NCBI RefSeq assembly: GCF_000671395.1
Contig: NZ_AQQY01000005.1
Location: forward strand, 124,001 to 188,000
Source of the DNA: Actibacterium atlanticum
Lineage (GTDB): Bacteria > Pseudomonadota > Alphaproteobacteria > Rhodobacterales > Rhodobacteraceae
Length of the DNA: 64,000 nt
Direction of reading: 5' to 3'
Positions 45,214 to 52,816 of this stretch are shown here, one piece after another; position 1 is the first letter of the stretch; each line of letters opens with the position of its first letter. Below the pieces are notes generated by a model. It was not told the origin of the DNA and made no database searches. It saw only the letters and a program-made list of their open reading frames with translations. Made by a program: the position numbers and the translations under genes.

Positions 45214-46200
45214 TTGAAGTCACTGCCCAAGGTCGAGCTGCACACGCATCTGGAAGGCGCGGCCCCGCCCGCTTTCATCCGTGGATTGGCGCAGGAAAAG
45301 GGTATGGATATTTCCGGCGTTTTCGCGCCGGATGGCGGCTATGCATTCAAGGATTTCTGGCATTTTCTGAAGGTCTATGAGGCTGCGACATCTACCCTGA
45401 CCACGCCTGAAGATTACCACCGCCTGACGCTTGCCGTGTTGGAAGAAAGCGCCGCGCATGGGGTGATTTATACCGAAAGCTTTATGTCGCCCGACTTTTG
45501 CGGCGGGCGGGATTTGTCTGCTTGGCGCGAATACCTGCACGCCATTCAGGAGGCCGCCGCACAGGCCGAGGCGCAGATGGGGATTATTCTGCGCGCGGTG
45601 GTGACCTGCGTGCGCCACTTTGGGCCGGAAAAGGCGCGCGAAACCGCGCTTTGCGCGGCCGAGACGGCGGGGGATTTCATCACCGGCTTTGGCATGGGCG
45701 GCGATGAACAGTCGGGCAAGCAGGGTGACTTCGCTTGGGCGTTTGATTGCGCGCGCGAGGCAGGTTTGCGCCTGACCACCCACGCCGGAGAATGGGGCGG
45801 CCCGCAATCCATACGCGATGCTTTGGACGACCTGCGGGTCGAACGGATTGGTCACGGTGTGCGCGCCATAGAGGATGACGCGTTGGTAGATCATCTGGCA
45901 GAGCGCGAAATCGTTCTAGAGGTTTGCCCGGGTTCGAATATCGCGTTGGGCCTGTACCCCGACTGGCAGGACCACCCAATCGAACGGCTGCGCGAGCGCG
46001 GGGTAAAGGTGACGATCTCAACCGACGATCCACCGTTCTTTCATACCACGATGACCCGCGAATACGACCGGCTGGCTGACGCTTTTGGCTGGAATGAAGA
46101 CAGCTTTAGAGACTTCAATATTGTCGCGGCCCATGCCGCGTTTTGTGACACAGAGACCCGTGCACGGGTGCTTAAGAAACTGGAGCAGACAGATGATTGA
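45214..46200 (+). CDS. add: Adenosine deaminase
   Basis: A 328-residue amidohydrolase that deaminates adenosine and deoxyadenosine. The zinc ligands are in ELHTHLEGA, the later catalytic motifs include THAGEWGGP and [11 protein letters not shown], and the last metal Asp is in STDDPPFF. The start is most likely a TTG at 45214, four bases past the deoB stop, with GGAAGGG upstream, because the HTHLEG motif must lie close to the N-terminus. It overlaps upp by 8 bases. Confidence 0.95.
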   Translation: MKSLPKVELHTHLEGAAPPAFIRGLAQEKGMDISGVFAPDGGYAFKDFWHFLKVYEAATSTLTTPEDYHRLTLAVLEESAAHGVIYTESFMSPDFCGGRDLSAWREYLHAIQEAAAQAEAQMGIILRAVVTCVRHFGPEKARETALCAAETAGDFITGFGMGGDEQSGKQGDFAWAFDCAREAGLRLTTHAGEWGGPQSIRDALDDLRVERIGHGVRAIEDDALVDHLAEREIVLEVCPGSNIALGLYPDWQDHPIERLRERGVKVTISTDDPPFFHTTMTREYDRLADAFGWNEDSFRDFNIVAAHAAFCDTETRARVLKKLEQTDD

Positions 46201-46825
46201 CCCATTGACTGTCGTGGATCACCCGCTTGTGCAGCACAAGCTGACCCTGATGCGCGACCAAAACACACCCAGTGCCGAGTTTCGACGGTTGCTGCGGGAA
46301 ATCTCGCAGTTGCTGGCCTATGAGGTCACCCGCGAACTTGCGATGACAACCCGCCGGATCGAAACGCCGATCGAGACCATCAACGCGCCGGTTCTGGCGG
46401 GCAAGAAACTGGCACTGATCTCGATCCTACGGGCGGGCAACGGCTTGCTGGATGGGATCCTTGAACTGGTTCCCGGGGCGCGGGTCGGTTTTGTCGGCCT
46501 GTACCGCGACGAAGAGACGCTGGAGCCGGTTCAGTACTATTTCAAAGTCCCTGAACACCTTGATGACAGAATGGTGATCGCGGTGGATCCGATGCTTGCA
46601 ACAGGGAATTCCTCGGTTGCGGCGATTGATTTGCTGAAGAAAGCAGGGGCCACGAATATTCGCTTTTTGTGCTTGCTGGCGGCGCCAGAAGGCATAAAAC
46701 GCATGCAAGAGGCCCATCCTGACGTGCCAATCGTCACAGCATCTGTAGACGAAAAGCTGAATGACCATGGATATATTGTCCCTGGGCTAGGGGATGCGGG
46801 TGACCGTATGTTCGGCACAAAATAA
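46193..46825 (+). CDS. upp: Uracil phosphoribosyltransferase
   Basis: A 210-residue enzyme that makes UMP from uracil and PRPP, closing the salvage route opened by Cdd and DeoA. The PRPP-binding loop is [14 protein letters not shown], and the uracil-binding C-terminal segment is [19 protein letters not shown]. The ATG lies inside the end of add. It is the last gene of the operon. Confidence 0.97.
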   Translation: MIDPLTVVDHPLVQHKLTLMRDQNTPSAEFRRLLREISQLLAYEVTRELAMTTRRIETPIETINAPVLAGKKLALISILRAGNGLLDGILELVPGARVGFVGLYRDEETLEPVQYYFKVPEHLDDRMVIAVDPMLATGNSSVAAIDLLKKAGATNIRFLCLLAAPEGIKRMQEAHPDVPIVTASVDEKLNDHGYIVPGLGDAGDRMFGTK

Positions 46826-46893
46826 GGTAATTTCCCCCTTTACTGATTCGCACGGAACCTGCATGGTTGCCCTAATCATGTGTGGGGGCACAG

Positions 46894-47982
46894 ATGCGAG
46901 CAGTAAAACGGGGCGCCCTCGCCGCGACGGTGGTCTTTATGGCCACTGTTGGCGTACAGGCGCAGACCCTAAGGAAAGACGATGGCCCGGCGGAGCTACC
47001 TCCGTCCAGCTATAAGTCTGATCAGTATGTAGACAGCAAAGGCTGCGTGTATATTCGCGCGGGCTATGCCGGACAGGTGAGTTGGGTGCCGCGCGTGACG
47101 CGCGGGCGTGACGTCATGTGTGGGTTCCGGCCAACCTTTGCCAAGGCCAAACCGGCAGCGCCGGCGCCTAAGGCCGCGGCCGCCAAGACGGTTGCGAAGC
47201 CTGCACCAAAGGCCAAGACCCAAACCGTGGCAAAACCCGCGCCCCAGACCAAGACCATCAAGAAAGTCGTGCGCAAACCGGTGGCAGCAGCCCCGGCACC
47301 CGCCGCGCCGACCCAAAAGAAGGTCATCAAGAAAAAGGTCGTGCCGCAGCAAAAGAAACGTGTTGTCTGCCCTGGCGCATCAGAGCTGTCACAGCGTTAT
47401 ATTAACGGCGGCGCACGCTGCGGCCCTCAAACCGTCAGCCCCTATGACAGTGGCGCGTTGCTAGCGCCCGATGGGACGCGGCAGGTGGCACGATTGCCTG
47501 CCCCGCAGGTCCCTAAAGGGTATAAAGTGGCCTGGAGCGATGACCGGCTGAACCCGAACCGGGGTACTGGCACGGCGCAGGGCGAAGCCGCGATGAATCA
47601 GGTCTGGAGCCAGACCGTTCCTCGCGTCCGTGTGGCGGCAAGCCCAGAGCCATCCTTGGCTGCACGCGTTTCCACCAAATCCGCGCCCAAGGCACCAAAG
47701 GTGGTGGTTCAGAAAAAACGCGTTCTGGCGACCCCGACTCCAAAGACAAAGGCGACCACATCTGCGCGATTGATCCAGGTTGGCTCTTACGGCGACCCGC
47801 GCAATGCCAAGGCCACGATCCAGCGTCTTCAGGCGATGGGATTGCCGGTGCGGGTTTCCAAGGCCAAGATCAAGGGCAAACCGGTTGATGTGATTTTCGC
47901 GGGGCCTGTCAAAAGCTCGCAACTGAATTCCGCGCTGGGCGCGGTCCGTAAGGCAGGGTACCGGGACGCCTTTGTGCGTTAA
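46894..47982 (+). CDS. SPOR domain-containing secreted or anchored protein
   Basis: A 362-residue protein with an N-terminal signal peptide (KRGALAATVVFMATVGVQA). A Lys/Pro/Ala-rich low-complexity linker follows at roughly 90-160, then a C-terminal SPOR domain (ARLIQVGSYGDPRNAKATIQ, GKPVDVIFAGPVKSS). SPOR domains bind denuded septal peptidoglycan, so the protein probably acts at the division site. GGGGG lies upstream of the ATG; an in-frame GTG at 46882 is an alternative start. A terminator follows directly. Confidence 0.88.
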   Translation: MRAVKRGALAATVVFMATVGVQAQTLRKDDGPAELPPSSYKSDQYVDSKGCVYIRAGYAGQVSWVPRVTRGRDVMCGFRPTFAKAKPAAPAPKAAAAKTVAKPAPKAKTQTVAKPAPQTKTIKKVVRKPVAAAPAPAAPTQKKVIKKKVVPQQKKRVVCPGASELSQRYINGGARCGPQTVSPYDSGALLAPDGTRQVARLPAPQVPKGYKVAWSDDRLNPNRGTGTAQGEAAMNQVWSQTVPRVRVAASPEPSLAARVSTKSAPKAPKVVVQKKRVLATPTPKTKATTSARLIQVGSYGDPRNAKATIQRLQAMGLPVRVSKAKIKGKPVDVIFAGPVKSSQLNSALGAVRKAGYRDAFVR

Positions 47983-48004
47983 CAAATTCCCGGTTCTAAG
48001 ACAG

Positions 48005-48035
48005 CGCCCCGTCCTTCATCGGCGGGGCGTTTTCT
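48005..48035 (+). terminator. Rho-independent terminator after the SPOR gene
   Basis: CGCCCCG and CGGGGCG form a 7-bp stem (48005-48029) followed by TTTTCT. It overlaps the stop of the convergent gene. Confidence 0.85.
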
Positions 48036-49047
48036 ATTCGCCGCACAGCCCTTGCAGCCGCACCCAGTTGCTGTCGGACAAGACCGGGGGCCGTGATTGG
48101 CCGCGCATCGGATCCGCTTCGATCAGCCCCAGAACCGTTTCACCGGACACGTCCAGCGCATACGCGTAAGGGGTTGAGGGCACTTTGGCCTGCGTGAAGC
48201 GCGCCAACAGAGCTTCGTCGTTTACGGGGGTGGGCGCGCGGGTCAGCAAAGCCTCGCCATAGGCTTGCAGGGCGTCGTCTGAAAGTTTTCCGGTCGTAAG
48301 CAGCTTGAGGCTGGTCCAAAAGCTGGCATGATCCAACAAATCCAGCATCGGATCTTTTTGCGCGGCGCGGGCGTCTTCGGCCAGAATGAACCCGGCGGCA
48401 ACATCGGCATCGTCATAGTCTTCGATGATCGCGCGGTTCAGAACCACCGCGCCGCCCGGCAGATGTACGGCCTGCGCCACGCCTGCCGGTACAACGACCA
48501 CAGCGTCAGCGCGTTTCAAGACACGGCTGCCCAGTACGGAAAGCGCCTGACGTCCCTCAGGCGCGCGACAGGGCGCGCCGCTGATCCGGGTGATGTGACC
48601 CAGCAAACGCCCGCCGATGTCTGATTGCATTGTCGCCGGAACAACCGAGGCCGTGTGACGTCGCACGGCGTTGGGCAACCACAGAACTGCCAACGCTGTC
48701 ACGGCCAATGCCGCCCCGCCCAAAAGCCACACCCGCAGGCGCCCCGGATGGGGGCGGGCGCGTTCGATGGCAGCGCTGACCTTGTTGATCGCGCCGATCA
48801 TCACCTCGTCGTCAATTTCAAGCGTCTCTTCGCTGTCGGGGTCCGGGCTGAACAGGGCCGGTCGTGCGCCGGGGTTCAGGCGCGTCACCGCTGCCAAGGA
48901 CCAGTGGGTCAAAGCGGTTTCATTCTGGTCACTGATCACCAAAGATGCATCGCCAAACGAGATGATCACATCCCGGCGCTGCGTGTCCTCGGTGTCACGC
49001 CAAAGGCCGGGGGCCTCTAGCCGATCAAACTGTGAAAGCGCCGTCAT
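48034..49047 (-). CDS. Membrane-anchored protein with degenerate M48-like peptidase region
   Basis: A 337-residue protein with one transmembrane helix near residues 105-125. After it, HLPGGAVVLNRAIIEDYDDAD at about 195-215 and AGFILAEDARAAQKDP at 218-233 closely follow the layout of M48 metalloproteases. However, the HExxH zinc motif is replaced by a sequence without either histidine, so it should lack zinc-peptidase activity. The cytoplasmic N-terminal 100 residues resemble no family I know. It could be a pseudo-protease partner or chaperone. Recognition of the M48 likeness is by eye. Confidence 0.65.
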   Translation of the reverse strand: MTALSQFDRLEAPGLWRDTEDTQRRDVIISFGDASLVISDQNETALTHWSLAAVTRLNPGARPALFSPDPDSEETLEIDDEVMIGAINKVSAAIERARPHPGRLRVWLLGGAALAVTALAVLWLPNAVRRHTASVVPATMQSDIGGRLLGHITRISGAPCRAPEGRQALSVLGSRVLKRADAVVVVPAGVAQAVHLPGGAVVLNRAIIEDYDDADVAAGFILAEDARAAQKDPMLDLLDHASFWTSLKLLTTGKLSDDALQAYGEALLTRAPTPVNDEALLARFTQAKVPSTPYAYALDVSGETVLGLIEADPMRGQSRPPVLSDSNWVRLQGLCGE

Positions 49048-49124
49048 GCGCGGCTTATCCTGCCCGTTATGTCCTCAACGCTGCATGATAGCCCTGAACC
49101 AAAGGGTGAAACAATGGGGTGCGA

Positions 49125-50762
49125 TCAATCCGCAAGGGTTTTCGCTCGTTCGCGCAGCGCGAATTTCTGGATCTTACCGGTTGAGGTTTTGGGCAGGTCT
49201 TCGAAGACAACGCGCTTTGGAGTTTTGAACCCGGCCAGATGTTCGCGGCTGAATTTGATCAGCTCTGCTTCGGTCGCCTTGGCGCCAGAACGCAATTCAA
49301 CAAAGGCACAGGGCACTTCGCCCCACTTTTCGTCTGGTTTGGCAACCACGGCGCAAAGTTCGACAGCGGGGTGGTGCATCAAGGCCCCCTCGACTTCGAC
49401 AGAGCTGACATTTTCGCCGCCGGAAATGATGATGTCTTTGGCGCGGTCGGTGATCTTGATGTAGCCGTCTGGGTGCTGAAACGCGATGTCGCCCGAGTGG
49501 AACCAGCCGTCTTTGAAGACCTCGGCAGTCGCAGCCGGGTTTTTATAGTAGCCTTTCATCACAATATTGCCGCGCATCATGATTTCACCGACGGTTTCGC
49601 CATCGTGGGGAACGTGGTTCATGTGCTCGTCCATGACGGTCGCGCCCTCCAGCACGGGCATGGCCACACCGGTGCGGGCTTTGATTTCGGCCCGTTCGGC
49701 CGGTTCCACACCGTTCCAAAGGTCGTCCTGCCAGGTGCATTCGGTGGCGGGGCCATATACTTCGGTCAATCCGTAGACCTGCGTGACGTTGAAACCCAGA
49801 GGCTCGATCTTGGCCAGGGTTGCTGCCGGGGGCGGCGCGCCAGCAGTGAACACCTGCACGATATGGTCAAACGGCAAGCGTTCTTCTTCGGTGGTGTTGA
49901 CGATGGCGTTCAGGACGATTGGCGCGCCGCCAAAATGCGTGGCGCCATCTACTGAGATCGCATGGTAGATATTGTTGGCTGTCACATCGCGACAGCAGAT
50001 GACCGTGCCCGCGACGGCCGGGATCATCCACGTGTGCGTCCAGCCATTGCAATGGAACAGGGGCACGATCGTCAAATACCGCGGGTGACGCTGCATATTC
50101 CAGGACATCATATTGCCGATCGCCGCCAGATAGGCGCCCCGGTGATGATAAACGACTCCCTTTGGGCGCCCGGTGGTGCCCGAGGTGTAATTGATGGCGA
50201 TGCTTTCCCATTCATCCTCGGGCTGGATCCAGTCGAAACCGGTGTCACCTTCGGCCAGGAATTCCTCGTATTCGGGGTGACGGCCATCGGGCTGAAATCC
50301 GGCTTCGCGGTCAGCGACTTCGATAATCAGAGGGACATCGTGGGCGTCCATGCGGGCAATGGCGGCTTCGGCGATGGGCAGCAAAGAGTTGTCGACAAGA
50401 ACCACGCGCGCCCCGGCATGTTCAAAGATGTACTGGACGGTTTCGACCTCTAGCCGGGTGTTGATCGTGTTCAAAACCGCGCCACAGGCTGGCACAGCCC
50501 AAGTGGCCTCGACCTGAGCGGTGATGTTGGGCAACAGCGTGGCAACCACATCCCCCGGACGCACGCCGCGCTTGGCAAGCGCCGAAGCCAGCTGCGTGAC
50601 GCGGGCCAGCATCTGCGCATAGGTGAACGACCGGGACCGGTCGAGCAAAGCTTCGCGATGCGGATAGATGCCTGCGGCACGTTTCAGGAATGAAAGCGGC
50701 GACAACGCAACATGGTTTGCCGCACATTTTTCCAAACCGGTTTCATCGACCAGCCATCCCAT
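49125..50762 (-). CDS. AMP-binding acyl-CoA synthetase (DmdB-like)
   Basis: A 545-residue acyl-adenylate-forming CoA ligase. The AMP motif is INYTSGTTGRPKGVVYHHRG, followed by YGLTEVYGP, GWFHSGDIA and the C-terminal catalytic lysine in LPKTSTGKIQKF. The opening NHVALSPLSFLKRAA matches a group that includes the methylmercaptopropionate-CoA ligase DmdB of marine bacteria, but medium-chain fatty acid substrates are equally possible. The start at 50762 has GGAGGA at a better distance than the ATG at 50768. Confidence 0.88.
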   Translation of the reverse strand: MGWLVDETGLEKCAANHVALSPLSFLKRAAGIYPHREALLDRSRSFTYAQMLARVTQLASALAKRGVRPGDVVATLLPNITAQVEATWAVPACGAVLNTINTRLEVETVQYIFEHAGARVVLVDNSLLPIAEAAIARMDAHDVPLIIEVADREAGFQPDGRHPEYEEFLAEGDTGFDWIQPEDEWESIAINYTSGTTGRPKGVVYHHRGAYLAAIGNMMSWNMQRHPRYLTIVPLFHCNGWTHTWMIPAVAGTVICCRDVTANNIYHAISVDGATHFGGAPIVLNAIVNTTEEERLPFDHIVQVFTAGAPPPAATLAKIEPLGFNVTQVYGLTEVYGPATECTWQDDLWNGVEPAERAEIKARTGVAMPVLEGATVMDEHMNHVPHDGETVGEIMMRGNIVMKGYYKNPAATAEVFKDGWFHSGDIAFQHPDGYIKITDRAKDIIISGGENVSSVEVEGALMHHPAVELCAVVAKPDEKWGEVPCAFVELRSGAKATEAELIKFSREHLAGFKTPKRVVFEDLPKTSTGKIQKFALRERAKTLAD

Positions 50763-50864
50763 AGCCATTCCTCCCCAAATGTCTATGGGACCAAAGTTTG
50801 GCGTGTTGCACGCGGAATGAAAAGGGGGCTATTGAGCGTTTCTTTCAAAAGATAGAGTGCGATC

Positions 50865-51521
50865 ATGATTATCTCTCATGGTCGGCGTTACATATTTGTT
50901 CATATTCCCAAAACTGGCGGGACCTCTTTAGCGCTTGCGCTGGAAGATCGCGCCAAAGCAGATGACATTCTTATTGGTGATACGCCCAAGGCAAAGCGCC
51001 GAAAGCGTCGATTGAAAGACGTTCAGACGGCAGGCAGATTGTGGAAGCACTCTACCCTGAGCGACATAATTGGGCTGGTCTCGACCGAAGAGCTTGATCA
51101 GCTGTTTGTGTTCACCCTTGTGCGCAACCCTTGGGATCGGATGGTCAGTTACTATCACTGGCTGCAAGTCCAAAGCTTTAGTCATCCGTCGGTCAAACTG
51201 GCGCAAAGCCTGCCCTTTGAAGAATTCCTAAATCACCCCCAGACGCGGGCGGCGTTCGCGGCGGAAAGCTATGGCCAATATGTGCAAGGGCCAGATGGGC
51301 AAGAGCACTGTAACCTCTTTATAAAACTGGAAGATTTTTCTGCAGATGCAAAACCCCTTGAAGCGCACCTTGGGTTTGCTCTGACCTTACCCAAGGTCAA
51401 TCAATCGGACCGCAAGCGGGATTACCGCAGGTACTACTCTGACGAATCGGCGCGCGTGGTTTACCAGCTGTGCGAGTCCGACATCACGCGGTTTGGCTAT
51501 CGCTTCGACAACACGCCCTGA
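50865..51521 (+). CDS. Sulfotransferase family 2-like protein
   Basis: A 218-residue PAPS-dependent sulfotransferase candidate. The 5'-phosphosulfate loop is FVHIPKTGGTSL at residues 11-22, and the 3'-phosphate-binding element is LVRNPWDRMVSYYHW. Bacterial members usually sulfate surface glycans or lipids; the acceptor is unknown. There is no signal peptide. It stands alone between the acyl-CoA synthetase (divergent) and the Hint-like gene. Confidence 0.87.
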   Translation: MIISHGRRYIFVHIPKTGGTSLALALEDRAKADDILIGDTPKAKRRKRRLKDVQTAGRLWKHSTLSDIIGLVSTEELDQLFVFTLVRNPWDRMVSYYHWLQVQSFSHPSVKLAQSLPFEEFLNHPQTRAAFAAESYGQYVQGPDGQEHCNLFIKLEDFSADAKPLEAHLGFALTLPKVNQSDRKRDYRRYYSDESARVVYQLCESDITRFGYRFDNTP

Positions 51522-51695
51522 TTGTCCCGACAGGGGAAACTCTGGCGGCGGTTTGCCGGAATTGTCCACTTTCGCCTCCTCAATGCCACATTTCAGACGG
51601 ATTTGCGCCGAATTGACGACCCTTCGCCACGTTTCATTAACCTTAAAGCAACCGCAACAAGATCAGCGGTGTAAATGGACGAAGGGAATGCGGCG

Positions 51696-52370
51696 ATGTT
51701 TATGAGTTGGAAGTCCACCCGTGGCCGGTCTACTGCGCGGATGTCAGAGTCGACAACCGGCGCATGGGACGCTGGTGTTTCTGCACAGCAGAACCGTTAC
51801 CGCTATGGAGCACCAATCGGCCTTGCCGTGGGCACCCAGGTGGCAACCAATCGCGGATGGTGCGCCGTAGAAAATCTCTGCCCCGGAGATATGGTTTTAA
51901 CCTTCGATGCCGGGCTGCAACCGATCACCGAGCTGCGCCGCAGTGTATTGGACGATGCGCACAATATCGGCGCGCGCACGGATTGGCCGCTTTGGGTGCC
52001 TGCTGGCGCGCTGGGTAACGAGGCAGAGTTCACCTTGATGCCGCATCAAACGGTCATGGTAGAGTCCGATCTGGCCGAGGAATACAGTGGTGATCCCTTT
52101 GCGTTGATCCCAGCCAGCGCCTTGGAAGGTCGGCTGGGCATTGCGCGCCGCGCGCCGCAGATGGAACAAGAGGTCATCACCCTGCATTTTGAACAAGAAC
52201 AAGTGGTTTTCGTGAACGGGTCGGCATTGGTGTTGTGTCCGGCGGCGCTTGGCGGTGATATGACGCGCTCGGGAAGCTATGAGGTTTTGGATATCTTACA
52301 GGCTCAGGCAATTGTGCAGGATCTAGAGCCTCGCCCGGCTGAACGCCCCGCGCCACAGGCGGTGCATTAA
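51696..52370 (+). CDS. Hint-like (hedgehog/intein) domain protein lacking the first cysteine
   Basis: A 224-residue protein whose segment GLAVGTQVATNRGWCAVENL (42-61) with PGDMVLTFDAG after it is the start of a Rhodobacteraceae Hint_2-type domain. The position where active domains carry the nucleophilic Cys reads GLAVGT instead, so autoprocessing is unlikely. The HQTVMVESDLA stretch fits the later Hint motif. GAAGGGA precedes the ATG at 51696; an ATG at 51675 lacks a good site. It is followed by a terminator. The role is unknown. Confidence 0.8.
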   Translation: MFMSWKSTRGRSTARMSESTTGAWDAGVSAQQNRYRYGAPIGLAVGTQVATNRGWCAVENLCPGDMVLTFDAGLQPITELRRSVLDDAHNIGARTDWPLWVPAGALGNEAEFTLMPHQTVMVESDLAEEYSGDPFALIPASALEGRLGIARRAPQMEQEVITLHFEQEQVVFVNGSALVLCPAALGGDMTRSGSYEVLDILQAQAIVQDLEPRPAERPAPQAVH

Positions 52371-52395
52371 GCCAATCTCGAATCCACGGCTAAGT

Positions 52396-52421
52396 AAAAC
52401 GCGGCTCAAGGGCCGCGTTTT
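52396..52421. terminator. Bidirectional-type terminator hairpin
   Basis: AAAACGCGGC and GCCGCGTTTT form a 10-bp stem around TCAAGG, giving a T tract in the + direction and an equivalent one on the other strand. It ends the Hint-like gene transcript. Confidence 0.85.
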
Positions 52422-52506
52422 GCCGTTGGAATGGCTAAATTCAAGGCAACAGTGCCGCATTTCTGCGCACGAGATACCGTCGCGCCCTTGTTTTGACGAT
52501 GTAGAA

Positions 52507-52550
52507 GCCCCGGTGCGTGGGGCCGGGGCCGATATGTCATATGCTATGAC
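52507..52550 (+). promoter_or_regulatory. Inverted repeats upstream of the 67-residue ORF
   Basis: GCCCCGG/CCGGGGC (52507-52513 and 52523-52529) could form a hairpin, followed by GTCATA-TGC-TATGAC at 52536-52550. The second looks like an operator; the first could be RNA structure. Nothing more can be said of the 242-base spacer apart from the terminator at its left. Confidence 0.35.
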
Positions 52551-52612
52551 CCACTAAGACATGGGAGGTCCACCCGGGGGCAGCTGCCCTCGACAGCCAC
52601 AGGAGCAATCCC

Positions 52613-52816
52613 ATGTGCATCCCACCCGAGGCTTTGGCCCTTTTCCTGAACATCATCAGCGCAACCCCTGTCACATCCGAGCCGGGCATGATCACAGTGC
52701 ACGCCGATGCCTATGACACCGTTTGGGTGGCGCGCGAAGGCCAATGGTGCACGGCGGAAACCGCCGCCGAGGGCTGGGCCCGCCGCTATGCGATGGCCCC
52801 CGCCGTTCAGCACTAA
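52613..52816 (+). CDS. Small hypothetical protein, 67 residues
   Basis: A short frame starting MCIPPEALALFL, with AGGAG 7 bases before the ATG. It has no signal peptide or recognisable domain. Its stop directly abuts the stop of the convergent FadJ-type gene. The clean ribosome-binding site and structured upstream region argue that it is real, but it may be spurious. Confidence 0.5.
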   Translation: MCIPPEALALFLNIISATPVTSEPGMITVHADAYDTVWVAREGQWCTAETAAEGWARRYAMAPAVQH

